A stretch of 64,000 nucleotides of DNA from Blastocladiella emersonii ATCC 22665. Its lineage: Eukaryota > Blastocladiomycota > Blastocladiomycetes > Blastocladiales > Blastocladiaceae. The stretch lies in NCBI GenBank assembly GCA_025594325.1, contig JANHCV010000008.1:682001-746000 (forward strand), written 5' to 3'. Under the pieces are notes generated by a model. The model made no database searches. It was not told the DNA's origin and was given only the letters and a program-made list of their open reading frames with translations. This document shows, piece by piece, positions 9,416 to 19,867 of this stretch. Position numbers and translations under genes: made by a program. The stretch's first letter is position 1. Each line of letters begins with the position of its first letter.

Positions 9416-10768
9416 ATGATGGAGCAACTTGATGCAACAAATGAAAAACTGCCGACACTTGCCGAATCGCTCGCGATCGAGTGCGAGTGCACCACAAAGT
9501 ATCCGCCGGCCGTCCGCCACCTGCAACGCGTCGCCGTCAGCGGCGAACACTCCAACATGAATGTCGTGGTCCGCGGCAAGACTTATGCGCTGCACCGGGT
9601 CGTTCTCACCCAGAGCCCGTTCTTTCGGGCGCTGCTCGGCGGCGACTGGCACCCAGCCGGTGACGACCACGCGCTTCGCGTTGACTTTTCGCTGTCAAGC
9701 GAGAAGGAGTTGGGCGACGGTGGTGCAAGCCTCGACACCAATGAACGCGCTCTCTACGCGTGGGAAACTGCCATCACCGCCGTGTACGGCGCGTGCACCA
9801 AGCTTATGGCCGCTCGCATGTCGACTTCAAACTTGATGGACATACTTGATGCAGCCCTTTATTTCGGTACGCCACGCGCTGACATGTCAATAAGTCGTCT
9901 CACTCCTGAACACACCCGCGTTTTAGATCTCTCTTCACTTGCGAATGCTTGCCGCGAGTACTACTTGGACCAGGTCGCCAACTGCTCCGCCACTACCGGT
10001 CCGCCATCACCGGCCTTTGTCGCCCTGGCTGTCCGCATGATGGCCCTTTGCTTGGAGGGCGAGCTCCCCAAACCTATCGCTGGGTTGTTTGATCTCACCA
10101 TTGCTCATCTCGAGTTTCTTGGACCTCACCCTATCACGCGCGCGGTCCTAGCTCAGTGTGAGCCCAAGCTTGTCTCTCGCATCGTTTGTTCGCCAGCTTT
10201 CTGGATCCCTTCCGAGTTCCAGTTTTTCGAGTTTCTCGCTGACCTCAAGGTGCCAGCCGTCGACATTCTACGCGCTGTCAAGTTTTCCAACATGTCTGAT
10301 GACGAGCTGTTCCGAGTACTTTCTAATGCGTTTACCCAGAGCGATTCACATTTCCGCTTTGGACTCAGCGCGTTGGCCTTCGAAGCACACAAACTTCGTG
10401 TTTCGGTCGGTCAAGCTAAAAAGGACGATGAACGGCTGCCTCAACCTGGCTACCCTGAGCCGCCAACGACATCCGAACCAATTCGATGGAGTGGCTCAAC
10501 CAAGGACAAGGATGACGGCTTAGAATTAGTTCTGGACACCTTTTTGGCTGCCCAGCGACACTGCCTGCGTGTGACGCTTACATTCCCAGCCGACTCTGAC
10601 GCTGATGTCCATCGGTCCAAATCAATCTTCTTCGGTGGACATTCTCGGCAGCTCCAGGCTACGCGCCAAACGGAGAAGTTGGACTCGTTTGATGTCAAAC
10701 TGTACGTTACAAATGACTTCGTCTCGACTCCTGTTCGATTGTGGCTCACCTCATCCACACATCCGTAG
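9416..10768 (+). CDS. BTB/POZ-domain protein
   Basis: A 450-aa frame. Residues about 45-150 hold a BTB/POZ core: VVVRGKTYALHRVVLTQSPFFRALLGGDWHP matches the family pattern (v..f.aHr.vL...S.fF...l.g.), followed by a helix set and a DAALYFG block. The middle third is a BACK-like helical region. A later block (RVTLTFPADSDADVH..FFGG) may be a diverged MATH-like sheet. BTB proteins usually dimerise or act as cullin-3 adaptors; the partner here is unknown. The frame stops at 10768, but plausible coding sequence continues in another frame to 11048, so a last intron or a frameshift is likely. It carries CAACTTGATGCAAC at 9425-9438, shared with other loci here. Confidence 0.75.
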   Translation: MMEQLDATNEKLPTLAESLAIECECTTKYPPAVRHLQRVAVSGEHSNMNVVVRGKTYALHRVVLTQSPFFRALLGGDWHPAGDDHALRVDFSLSSEKELGDGGASLDTNERALYAWETAITAVYGACTKLMAARMSTSNLMDILDAALYFGTPRADMSISRLTPEHTRVLDLSSLANACREYYLDQVANCSATTGPPSPAFVALAVRMMALCLEGELPKPIAGLFDLTIAHLEFLGPHPITRAVLAQCEPKLVSRIVCSPAFWIPSEFQFFEFLADLKVPAVDILRAVKFSNMSDDELFRVLSNAFTQSDSHFRFGLSALAFEAHKLRVSVGQAKKDDERLPQPGYPEPPTTSEPIRWSGSTKDKDDGLELVLDTFLAAQRHCLRVTLTFPADSDADVHRSKSIFFGGHSRQLQATRQTEKLDSFDVKLYVTNDFVSTPVRLWLTSSTHP

Positions 10769-11048
10769 CCTTGCTTGCAATCCAACCACATCCGCTCCAT
10801 ACGGCGACCTTCGCGAAAAGCCCCTCCAGCGTGCACAATTTTATTGCTACAAAGCGCTCGCTGCTGATTCACTGCTCGCGTGCTCGCTTGCTCAAGGCAC
10901 GTTAAGACTGGCCACATTTGCGCCCAGCTGGTCGAAACCAGTTGCTCTTGTAACGTCGAGACCATGGGGTAGTGTGTACACACCTGCAAAAGGTCTCGTT
11001 GATGGAAAGCCAACCGTTCGCGTGATTGCATTCATGGAACTCTTGTGA
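10769..11048 (+). CDS. Possible 3' exon or frameshifted end of the BTB gene
   Basis: A frame different from that of the BTB gene is open here and ends with KPTVRVIAFMELL before a TGA. It includes a TFAPSWSKPVALVTSRPWG block that looks like folded-domain sequence. A GTAGCC donor right after the last BTB codons and an AG before GCACGTTAAG would give an intron of about 130 nt. The splice choice is not certain. Confidence 0.35.
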
Positions 11049-11435
11049 TTTATCGGGTTCGACCGCTCCAGGTGGTCGCCTTCGCCAGACAGTACGTCCT
11101 TTCGTGCTTCATGTACCCCGCCGAGAAATTCATATAAACTTTACGCGTGCGTGTGAAGCGAAGTTGATTGCGTGGCGCGATGCTGCAGACTTGACGTGAG
11201 GGCAGCCTGAGTGCGGACAGCGAGATCAATCGAAGAGCTCGTCGTCGTTCGTCTCGTGCCCATGAAACGCGTTCAATTCGGCTCACTCGTGCCCGTTTGG
11301 GATGTCAACTCGTTCGCGAAGAAAGACGCGTTTCGGTATTATGTGATGAGCACGTGATGCTCCCGCCCGCCAAAAAGCGAAATCGCGCGGCTTCCAGCCA
11401 CCGTGTCTCCCTCGCTCCCACATGCAGCCTTCAAA
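11049..11435. other. Intergenic with family A promoter blocks
   Basis: No gene is seen. From about 11328 it contains AGACGCGTTTCGG, a CACGTGATG word and CGCGCGGCTTC, in the same order as upstream of the gene at 7295. Confidence 0.45.
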
Positions 11436-13075
11436 ATGAATCACCATGCAAATTCGTGCAATCCGCTTGCCGAGCCTGCTTTATTACCTTGCGACCAGGC
11501 AATGGGGTCGCGTCGCGGATCCCGGTCCCGCGCCGATTCTGGGACGGACGTGCCGAACTCGGGCGCCGACCGACGGCAACATCATGAAAGCTTGCTACTC
11601 CAGATAATGAGCCTGCGTTTGCAGTTGATTCGTCTGGCCCTGCGCATGCGGAGTCCTTCGACCGGGCGCGAGGAGTTCGTCCAGTTGGAGGAGCAGGCTG
11701 TACGCACAGCGCGCGAGATACAGGACCTTGAGCGTACTATCGCATCGCTTGAACGCCCAGTCAATTTCATCGCATCCCGCTACCTTTTGATGTCGCAGGT
11801 GACACGCAGCCACACGTCGTATCGTCGGCTGCTCACCAGCGCTCGCCGCGACAGCATCGGTCTCCGTCACGATCTCGTCGCGAGCTCTCGCCGCGCCCAC
11901 GGCAAGCTCGCTCGCGTTCCCCTCACCGTTCGCCGCGCAAGCAGCAGCGTTCCCGCTCGCCCTCCTACGCACGGTCCGCTTCCCGCTCGCCCTCCCACGC
12001 TCGGTCCGCTTTGCGCTCGTCGCACCGCCGCTCTCCTTCTTCCCGCTCACGCTCTCCCGGGCGTTCGACTCACCGCCAGCAGCCCACCCTTTGTGCAAAA
12101 CCACCACGTAAGCTTTCAAGTGCTGAGCTCCGCAGACTGTATCATCACATGCGTGACAACGGTCCACGTTTCCAACAGGGCGATTACTCGCCGCACCTCA
12201 CCTCCAATGATCCGCGCGTGTTCGCCAAACGGGTTCGTCGGGCTGCTTCCTCGCCTGACTGTATCCCACACCCCGTTACGTTTGCGCAGGCGCTGCTTGC
12301 GTGCAGCTCAAACGTTCCGTGGCGGGTGTACCACGTCTACTCGGTCTTTATTCGCTACGATACACCCGACGAGGAAATCAAGCGACTCTTCCTTGACTTG
12401 GTGAATCCGGCGGATCCTGCTCGCCGCGATTGGGCCGCTTGATGGCTCAATATCCCGCGAGTGTCAGGCACGCGCGTCACTGACTTCTACCCCAAGTGGC
12501 ACGCGTTGCTCGAAGAAGCCGTCCCCGGCCACGCAACGGAGCTCGAAAGGACGTGGGCAATCAAGCTTAGTTTTGGCGAGCGACTCCTCAACTTCATTGA
12601 CCCTGTTCCCAAGTATCTGCACAACATCATTTGGGATCCCGCCGGCACGGTCTCGCGCATGAACGACGCCATCCGGGGTGAGAGGTTTGCCAAAACCAAC
12701 CGCTACGACGACGCGCCGTGGTCCATCGGCTGCTGGTTCTGCGTCAAGATCGTCGAGCTGTGCCCGCCATCCTGCCGCACGCACCCTCGTAACGCGTGCC
12801 CGCTCATCCATCACCCGTACGCGCTTGCCGAGGCGGTCGTTGCTGCGATGCGCGTCGCAGGGATCGATTGGCGGGAGCAGAATAGTCGCGGCCAGCACAT
12901 CAATCATGTTTTGGATCGCGTGTGCGCTCGGTTGCGCACGACCCCTGTCCGGTCATCAGCCGTGAGGGTGGGAATAGGCGTGATCGATGCGGTGTTCAAG
13001 ATGGGGCAGCAACTCCGCGAGCGCTTGCTCAGCATGGTGGTGCCGACGATTGACGAGTTGTGGAACAAAGAATAA
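11436..13075 (+). pseudogene. SR-rich Gag-like gene, family A copy 2 (frameshift + nonsense)
   Basis: Same layout as the gene at 7295. The N-terminal frame from the ATG at 11436 (AAAATGAATCAC) is lost in the SR region. The capsid-like segment continues in a different frame from about 12011 (YHHMRDNGPRFQQ.., ALLACSSNVPWRVYHVYSVF). That frame meets a TGA at 12440-12442, where copies 1 and 3 have Arg in AARWLN; CGA to TGA is the simplest change. It then stays open through the Cys/His group (CWFCVKIVELCPPS..HP..CPL) to ELWNKE and a stop at 13075. One indel and one nonsense codon make it a pseudogene unless the frameshift is an assembly error. Confidence 0.75.
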
Positions 13076-13689
13076 ATGTTGATAGCTTTGGTCTGATTCA
13101 GCCTACTGGCACTGCGCTGGAAGGAGGTTTCGCGTTGATCGTTTACGCAGGGCGCTCACCGTCGAGCTGGCGTGTAATTCTCAGCTGTAGCTTTAGCGAA
13201 GCTGAGTTTCTGTGGGAGCAATTGAAACCTATCAGGCACATCAACCTTGCTCTTGTGGTCACATGAGTGGCTCAGTGACCGTTTTCGATTTTCGCCGCGC
13301 GACGAGTTCCGTTGTTTTTCGCTTTCACTTCATTCCGACCCCTGCAACGTAAATCTGGACTGTGCTTTGCCTAGTCCCCAACAGTTCGAGGCTGTTCACT
13401 TCGAGGGGAGCGAGGTCCTGTGCAGCGGTTCCCGTGCGCAGGCGCGACGAGACGGACCTCGCTCGAAACTGACTGTTCAGCATCACGTGACCTGACATCA
13501 ATCCTGTCTGGCTGCATTTTCGCGCCCTCGGAAGCTCTCCCACTCCACGCCCGCTCGCTCGCGCTTGCCGCTGCTCGTCGACGCTCTTTGAGACCTCCTG
13601 TGCTGACCAGCTCTTTACCCGCCACTCCTACCCCATGCAGCGCTTAATACTTCGCGATCCGGCGTCTGCCTGGCCGCCATGCCCCGCTC
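13076..13689. other. Intergenic
   Basis: No gene is recognised. The last 200 bases are C- and T-rich (CCACGCCCGCTCGCTCGCGC region) and probably serve as promoter or leader for the gene at 13690. Confidence 0.4.
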
Positions 13690-14255
13690 ATGGCCGCGTG
13701 CACCACCCGCTCGCCGGCGTCCGTCAACGCGCCGTCGGGCGGCACCACGTCAGGCAGCACCACGTCCGGCAGCGCCACGACGCCGTCGGGACCCGCGGCG
13801 TCGGCCGTCATCCAGGAGCTCGACATCAACCTGCAGGAGTGGGACGACGTCGGCAGCGAGTCCGACATGACCGTGGTTCCCGCGTCGTCGTCCGCCGTGA
13901 TCAAGAACAAGAACATCACCAAGATCGTCGTCGACTTGGAGGCCGATGAGGAGGTCGACGCCGACGAGGAGGAGAGCGAGTGCGAGTCGGGCCCGTTGTC
14001 GTTGTCAAGCCGCGCGCGCAAGATGGCCACCAAGACAAGGGCCGCGACAAGAACAAGACGGTCAAGACCCCGCCGGCCTCGCCCACCAAGCGTACCCGCA
14101 CGTCGGCCGTCAAGGGCAAGTCCGGCGCTGCCGTCCCTGCCGCCCAAGACGACGACGAGGCCGACGACGACGACTCGGCGACCCCGCCGGCCTCGCCGAC
14201 CAAGCGCGCGCGTCGCGGTCCCGCCAAGGGCAAGGGCAAGGACCGCTCGGCCTGA
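13690..14255 (+). CDS. Low-complexity acidic/basic protein, frame changes midway
   Basis: The first frame from the ATG at 13690 gives a Ser/Thr/Gly-rich start, an ordered patch (VIQELDINLQEWDDVG) and an acidic run near 13940-13985. A second frame, open from about 13980 to 14255, gives a basic tail with two TPPASPTKR motifs, acidic DDDEADDDD between them and KGKGKDRSA at the end. The two halves make sense as one nuclear-type protein with alternating acidic and Lys/Arg-rich blocks, joined by an intron or an indel between about 13980 and 14030. A 375-codon frame on the other strand is a mirror of this low-complexity DNA. No function can be given. Confidence 0.4.
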
Positions 14256-14469
14256 TCCTGATCCTGTTCCTTCCTTCGTTTCTTTCGAAAATACTTCCGC
14301 TGTCTGATATATTCCAAACTCTTTTTCTTCCAACTGGTTACTACTCGAATTTGTGAGGTGCCCGTCGACTGGCGAGCTCAAAGAGTTCACCCCTGAACTC
14401 TGAGAACGCGTTTCAAAGACGCGTTGCGTGACGCGTCGCGTCGGCGCTCGCGTTCGTGTTCTCACAACG

Positions 14470-14682
14470 ATGACCCTGAACAAGGTCATTGCCGACTTCG
14501 GCGACCCCAAGCTCCCGCATCGTTTTCCTGCCCGGTACCCGTACATGGTCCTCTCTCGAGCGCGCAGGACCGAGGACATCCTCATCATCCGGTTCAACAG
14601 TCGGGTTCTCGTGCAGAAGGCATTACAGCACGTGGCGAATGACATGGAGCGACTGTCCCTGCTGAGCAGGATTGAGAATTGA
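14470..14682 (+). CDS. Hypothetical 70-aa protein
   Basis: A small frame from the ATG at 14470 with a believable mix of hydrophobic and charged residues (ARYPYMVLSRARRTEDILII.., ending LSLLSRIEN). It is preceded by a cluster of ACGCGT words (14406-14440). No domain is recognised. It may be a fragment or one exon. Confidence 0.3.
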   Translation: MTLNKVIADFGDPKLPHRFPARYPYMVLSRARRTEDILIIRFNSRVLVQKALQHVANDMERLSLLSRIEN

Positions 14683-14935
14683 TAAACTACTTCACTTTCA
14701 CCAACTGAAACAGTCTCAAGAAGCCAAGTAAAGCTACAGCTGAGACCCAAGTGTGTGCGCAGCACACACACCTAGTGCAGGAGCAACGAGAAACGAGGGA
14801 AGGCGCGGCGCAACACGGTCACGTGCGGCCCAGCGCGTGTTTTTCTTTGCGCCAGGGGCCGTTCCGGCCGCTGGGCGCCATTTTAATGGTATAATTGTGT
14901 ATGGAATCGACTAAATATATGTTCGGAACGCTGTT

Positions 14936-15616
14936 TCACGTGACAGGTTCAGACTGCGCGTGCAGAACATACAGGAACGGGTCTCGCTGGACGTTTAGCG
15001 TATCGTACCGGCCTCCGACCCACACGATATCAGCCATACAGTACGATACGAGGTCCGAAAACGACCAGTTTGGATTATCCTCAAAGGTAGCCTGGTCCGC
15101 ATGCAAAGAAAGTGTTGAGCCCGTTACATCCGCCGCGTCACCACTGGAGCCTGCGTTGTCGGAGGCGCGCGTAGCCACGCGATTTCTGAGCTCGATGCCG
15201 GACATGTGCCAGCGGCGTTGAACAAGCGCTATCGTCATTCCCGCTCGGAGCGGCTTCTTTGGCACCGACTGGCCATCCAGGACGAGTGGGGCGAGGTTGG
15301 GATTTTGTTCGCCGACCAAAACATTCGCTTGACCAAACTTTCTGACGATTGCGTCGGTACTGCGGTCCAGAGCCAACAGCGGCGGGTGCGTCTCGCCAGA
15401 CACGAGGTTCGCGATCTCGAGCTGCCCGTGTTGAGTAGGTGCGACGGCCAAGTGGTAAGAATTATGCGTCGCGAGATCGCAGCGCGGAAGCATTCTTGCG
15501 GTAAGGATCTGCGCTGACGTTGGTATCAGACGATCTTCTTCGTTCAAACGCGCGTGGGGCGTCGCGGGAAGGGTCTGGATACGACTCGAGGACGGAGTCG
15601 ACATCAAGGCGACCAT
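14936..15616 (-). CDS. Hypothetical 226-aa protein, possibly FHA-like
   Basis: An uninterrupted frame with normal composition. A central segment (VLVGEQNPNLAPLVLDGQ then a Pro/Lys link and LRAGMTIALVQ) has the spacing of the second half of an FHA domain, where an Asn-Pro turn is followed by a short loop, a glycine turn and a hydrophobic strand, as in PNKP/aprataxin-type FHA domains. The usual Gly-Arg and Ser-x-x-His signature in the first half is not clear. The FHA idea is therefore weak. Start chosen at the only in-frame ATG cluster (15616, context AAAACATGG). Confidence 0.4.
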   Translation of the reverse strand: MVALMSTPSSSRIQTLPATPHARLNEEDRLIPTSAQILTARMLPRCDLATHNSYHLAVAPTQHGQLEIANLVSGETHPPLLALDRSTDAIVRKFGQANVLVGEQNPNLAPLVLDGQSVPKKPLRAGMTIALVQRRWHMSGIELRNRVATRASDNAGSSGDAADVTGSTLSLHADQATFEDNPNWSFSDLVSYCMADIVWVGGRYDTLNVQRDPFLYVLHAQSEPVT

Positions 15617-15757
15617 GTTTTTGTCGTCAGGACGGCACTGCGCGACGCTGATGTCAAAATGATGCCAGCGGCGGTGGGCGAACGGTTACAAACCGGGACG
15701 GCACGCCGCGTGCTCTTGAAGTAGCGCAGGGCGAAGCCAGTAGCGCGGGACGAGGCA

Positions 15758-16054
15758 TTGCAGGTTGTTCCCGTCTGTCACCTGGAACTCCTCGAAAATG
15801 ACGCCGCGCGAAATTGGACTCTCCGAGACGGGGCGGTTGCGATGCACCTTGTGCGAGTCGACTGGCGACAGCTCAAGCTAAACGCACGACAGGTGGACTT
15901 TGCACAGTTGCGCAACTTCTTCCTGCCCCCACTCACGGTGTACAAGGCCTGTCGTATTCTCGAGAAGGCCATCGCGCTGGAACTGGGCGTCCGGTGGCGT
16001 CTGCTTCACTGGATGGTCCCAGTGATCAACGAGCTCTGGGAATGGTCCGAGTAG
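15758..16054 (+). pseudogene. Solo C-terminal module of family A
   Basis: A frame of up to 98 codons whose end (LLHWMVPVINELWEWSE) aligns with the end of the family A proteins (LLSMVVPVIDELWNKKQS). The DWRQLKLNARQ block matches their GIDWRQQ region. Everything upstream (SR, capsid, zinc group) is missing, so this is a diverged relic. An ATG close to the start is lacking. Confidence 0.5.
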
Positions 16055-16322
16055 AGTGAGCCGCGTGTCAATACACGACTGCGCACGTTGCTCAACATCC
16101 TACGACTTGCGACGCGTCATTGCTTTCCGCGTAGGAATATCGCGCTCATACAGCGCATTGGTGGAGGAGAGCAGCTCTTTTCCCCTCGCGACCTCGGCGG
16201 GAAACTGACGCGGCGCGACGCGACGCGATATGACGTGAAGACGGCGACGCCAGGAGATCGGCGCGTGGCGCTACGCCAGGGGTCCCGAGCTTAACGCTTC
16301 CCTTCCGTATGCAACGCAATGA

Positions 16323-18044
16323 ATGCACATGAAACTCTATGCAACCCTTTATCTGAGCCTGCCTCGATACGTGGCGACCGCGGCGACGCGGATAGCTGCG
16401 AGTCGAAAGTTGCCCCCCCCCCTGAGCGCTCCTGCCGCAGGCGCCGACGGTCGGCAGCTGCTTGAAAAATCGTTGATACAGCTCCTCAACCTACGCATCG
16501 AGTCCATTCACATGGCTTTGCGTATGCGCGACACATCGATCGGCAGCAAGGAACTTGCTATTATGGAGCGAACGTCTGCACAGATTGCCCGCAACATCGA
16601 GCGACTGGAGCACGTCGTGGCCACTTTTGAGCCCTTCAAAGGAGTCCAGAACGACCCGGACATGTACGATTCTGGTCCATCCGATCGTCAACACACGTCG
16701 TTGGATCGGGATCGGACCAGTCCTCCTGATCGCTCAAACGAGGACATGCTTCGATCGCGTTCTCGATCCCGAACACGTTCTCGCTCGCGCGGGGAGCTCT
16801 CGTCCCGCCACCGTAGGACGCGCTCGCACTCGCGGTCTCCCGCTCGTACCACTCGGAGGCGGGAGCGGTCGCGCTCGTCCTCCCACGCTCGCTCCCGCTC
16901 TCGTAATCGCTCTCGCTCAAAAGAACGTTCGTCGCACCGCCACCGCCACCGCCACCGCCACCGGCGCTCCCGCTACCGCTCGCGGTCTGCCAAAAAGGCG
17001 GGATCGCAACGCCACCGCCGATCGAGTTCACGTTCACGTTCTGCTGCACGCTCGCCACGTCGGCATCGTTCCCATGGCGACCGGCCAGTACACGAGCTTC
17101 CCATCAACGCGTTTCGCGAGCTTTTCCACTACATGCGCGACCACGGCCCCACTTTCCGGCAAGTCGAGACTCTTCCGCTTCGGTCTACAAACGACGCGCG
17201 CGAGTTCATCGAGCGGCTTCGTCGCGCTGCAGCGTCGCGCAAGTGCGTCCCGCAATCTGTCACGCTGGCACTGGCACTCCTCGCGTGCAGCTCGAACGTG
17301 CCCTGGCGCGTCTACCACGTCTACGCGGTTTTCCTTCGCGCCGACATGTCGGACGAGCAGGCCAAGGCGATCTTTCTCGACTCGGTCAACCCGGCCGATC
17401 CAGCACGCCGCGTCTGGGCCGCGCGGTGGCTCAACCTGCCGCGGACGCTCGGCGCGCCCGTGCCGGACTTCTACGCCAAGTGGCACGCGCTGCTCGAGGA
17501 GGCCGCGCCCGGCGACGCCAAGAAGCTGGAGCGGACGTGGCCGATGCGACTGAGCTTCGGCGAGCGTGTTCTCTGCGCCCTGAACCCGTACCCCCGCGCG
17601 CTGCACGATATTATCTGGCATACCGACGGCACGGTCGAAAGTATGAGCAGAGCCCTGTGCAACTTCACATTTGGCAAGTCGAAATTCGGCTTCAACGACG
17701 AGCCATGGAAGCACGGGTGCTGGTTCTGCAAGAAGTTTGTCAACCTGTGTCCTCCGTCGAGTCGCGACCACCCGCGCGAATCGTGCCCGCTTGTCTTCCA
17801 TCCCTACGCGCTCGGCGAGGCCATTGTTGCCGCAATGCGCGCCACGGGCCTGGACTGGCGGCGCGGCAGTTCACAAGTTTACCGCGACCTCCAGCGAATC
17901 CTGGGACTGCTGAACAAGATGCGCACTCAATCGACTGTGGTGGAGACGGGCAGGAACGTGCTGCACGCGCTGTTTGAGAAAATGGGGATACAGCTCCGCG
18001 AGCGGATCCTGAGCATGGTGGTGCCGGTCATTGACGAGCTCTGA
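16323..18044 (+). CDS. SR-rich Gag-like protein, family A copy 3
   Basis: An intact 573-aa frame from the ATG at 16323; the next ATG, two codons on, is equally possible. It has a helical segment at about residues 45-105, a long Arg/Ser/His-rich region at about 140-255 containing an (HR)n run, a capsid-like segment at about 290-400 (EFIERLRRAAAS, SSNVPWRVYHVYAVF, PADPARRVWAARWLNL), a Cys/His group at about 470-495 (CWFCKKFVNLCPPS...HPR..CPL) and the helical tail ending SMVVPVIDEL. The leader contains AAACTCTATGCAAC (16332-16345) within the first codons. It is the best preserved family A member together with the one at 7295. Confidence 0.7.
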   Translation: MHMKLYATLYLSLPRYVATAATRIAASRKLPPPLSAPAAGADGRQLLEKSLIQLLNLRIESIHMALRMRDTSIGSKELAIMERTSAQIARNIERLEHVVATFEPFKGVQNDPDMYDSGPSDRQHTSLDRDRTSPPDRSNEDMLRSRSRSRTRSRSRGELSSRHRRTRSHSRSPARTTRRRERSRSSSHARSRSRNRSRSKERSSHRHRHRHRHRRSRYRSRSAKKAGSQRHRRSSSRSRSAARSPRRHRSHGDRPVHELPINAFRELFHYMRDHGPTFRQVETLPLRSTNDAREFIERLRRAAASRKCVPQSVTLALALLACSSNVPWRVYHVYAVFLRADMSDEQAKAIFLDSVNPADPARRVWAARWLNLPRTLGAPVPDFYAKWHALLEEAAPGDAKKLERTWPMRLSFGERVLCALNPYPRALHDIIWHTDGTVESMSRALCNFTFGKSKFGFNDEPWKHGCWFCKKFVNLCPPSSRDHPRESCPLVFHPYALGEAIVAAMRATGLDWRRGSSQVYRDLQRILGLLNKMRTQSTVVETGRNVLHALFEKMGIQLRERILSMVVPVIDEL

Positions 18045-18616
18045 GGCAAGAAATAGAAGCACTTTGTTCAAGGCAAGTGATCTCCAGTCCCCTCGCCTAC
18101 GACGCGAGCTTCTCTGTCTTTGTTCACATCGAGGGAGCGACCATGTATGGCGGTGCAACGCGGCCATGGCGGATATGCGCCGCGAGACGAGTGTTCAGGA
18201 CGAGAAACTCGTTCAAGATATGCGCTACATGGAGCTCCTTGAGGGCCTCCTCGCGCTTCCTGTCACTTCTGAGAGCGGAATCCCAATGAGGAGGGGTTGA
18301 GCATCAATAAAAACAGCTAATCGTATCATTCGATACACGGTTGCGGGAGAGCGGAGAATCGACCCGACGCGCTGCTCTTCTGCACGTGCGCCGTGAGCTT
18401 GCTGCAGCTCGATGCAGGTCCCATGTGATGTGCGGTGAGGCTTCTGACGCGGCGGACGAGCCGATCCTTCCTGTTTTGCGGTGTGCGGTGCGTGTCCAGG
18501 TACGGTAAAGTGGCAAGGGCACCGCCGCACAGTAAGGTCGCTCGCTGTCCAGCAGAGGTCAAATTCTCCGTGAAGACGCTAGCTTCCTCTCTCCCTCTCT
18601 CCTCCCACATCACGCA
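18045..18616. other. Intergenic, enters the inverted duplication at 18374
   Basis: No gene is seen. The sequence from 18374 onward is identical to the reverse complement of the DNA before the gene at 51289, so it includes the family D promoter. Confidence 0.5.
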
Positions 18617-19867
18617 ATGAATTCGACCGTAACCATGAACACTCTGAAGATTGCGCAACCGAACGGATATACCACGCCGACCTCCTCGCCGACACCAAGC
18701 CCCTCACGCCGGTCCGTCGCGAGCGAGCAGTCGGTTGCCGCTCTCAACGTGATGAACGCGCGGCTTCAGCTGATGCAGACCGCGTTGCAGTCGCGGATCA
18801 CGCCTGGCGCCTCGCTCCAGGCGGCGTCCATGATGGCCGACTCGTTTGTACTGTTCAACGCCGTGCAAGCGCAGCATCGCGCGTTCGGCGACGCGGCACC
18901 ACCCGCGCACGGTGCCACAATGGCCTCACTGACCGTTTCCACTTTGCCGCCGCGCGAGTCGGTAGCGCCAAGCAGCGCCGCGACGCCGTTGCGCGGCGCG
19001 CAGCCGCTGGAGCGCGTCCAGCCGCAGCAGCTGCCGTCGCCCGAAACCTCGCCGCGCAGACGCTCGCCGGGTAGCTGCTCGCCCAGTCCAACCGCGTCCG
19101 CCGCTCGCGACGTCAAGTGCCTCTACTGCTACGCGCTGCTCACCGAGCGCCCGCTTCCACGTTCGCCGCCGCGCGTCAAGCAGCACGACGCCAAGGTGTG
19201 TCAACGCCTGGCCAACTCGCAGAACATGGCCATGGTGATCCACACCGCGTTCCGCTCGCTGCCTCAGCCGGCGCGGCCACCCGTTGGGACGCCGCCGCCA
19301 CGACCGCCGCCGGGAAAGACGGACAAGGCGCTCGTCGACTGCGTGCTCGATCTCGCGCGGAAGCTCAAGCCGTCGTGCAAGACGCGCGAGCACTGGGTTG
19401 CGTACGCCGGACTGCGCGGGATGGCGCGGATCGGGTCCGACAAGCGGCGCGCGAAGCGGATCCACCGCATGCTTGAGCTGTTGTACGCCATGGAGAGCGC
19501 GCCTGAAGGGCTCACGGCCGGCGCGGCGCTCCAGCTCGCGATCGGCCGGGTCGACGCGCGTAAGACGAAGAAGGTTGATGCATAGTGATGCAAACGGTTG
19601 TTACATGTCCTCTTGTTGTCTCTTGGTTTGTTGTGGGAAGGAGAGGGTGCATCGAGGGCGACGGCAGGACGGCGTCGAGTTTGCCGCGCGTCGGGCGATG
19701 CCGCTGATTCTCCCCACTCCTCCCCGAGACCATGTAACGCACAATGATGACTCTATGCAACATACATGATCACGCGAATGAATCCTTGCTGGCCGATGCA
19801 GAGCCCCGCGTCGCGGCGGCCTTGAAATCGGGCCGCTTGCCCGACCATCCAGACTCGCTGCGCCAGC
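18374..19867 (+). repeat. Large inverted duplication, left copy
   Basis: About 1.49 kb that match the reverse complement of 50039-51532 without a difference in the parts compared (promoter, the whole 322-codon gene, the intergenic region and the first codons of the next gene). At 19868 a TT is present that the other copy lacks, and from about 19895 only family-level similarity remains. Confidence 0.85.
18617..19585 (+). CDS. Zinc-knuckle protein, family D copy 1
   Basis: A 322-aa protein. It has a Ser/Pro-rich N-terminus, a helical block at about residues 37-70 (ALNVMNARLQLMQTALQSR, comparable with the ELRL..RxAL helix of the other families), a Pro/Arg/Ser-rich link, and a C-X2-C..H-X5-C group (CLYCYALL....HDAKVCQRL) at about residues 170-200. 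A basic helical C-terminal domain follows (KLKPSCKTREHWVAY.., KRRAKRIHRMLELLYAME). It lacks the capsid-like segment. The copy at 50321-51289 encodes the same protein without change. It sits 158 bp before the family C gene, on the same strand. Confidence 0.7.
   Translation: MNSTVTMNTLKIAQPNGYTTPTSSPTPSPSRRSVASEQSVAALNVMNARLQLMQTALQSRITPGASLQAASMMADSFVLFNAVQAQHRAFGDAAPPAHGATMASLTVSTLPPRESVAPSSAATPLRGAQPLERVQPQQLPSPETSPRRRSPGSCSPSPTASAARDVKCLYCYALLTERPLPRSPPRVKQHDAKVCQRLANSQNMAMVIHTAFRSLPQPARPPVGTPPPRPPPGKTDKALVDCVLDLARKLKPSCKTREHWVAYAGLRGMARIGSDKRRAKRIHRMLELLYAMESAPEGLTAGAALQLAIGRVDARKTKKVDA

Noticed and set aside
13644-14771. 375-codon minus-strand frame
   Set aside because: Complement of low-complexity acidic/basic coding repeats; the plus frames give the more sensible TPPASPTKR-type protein.
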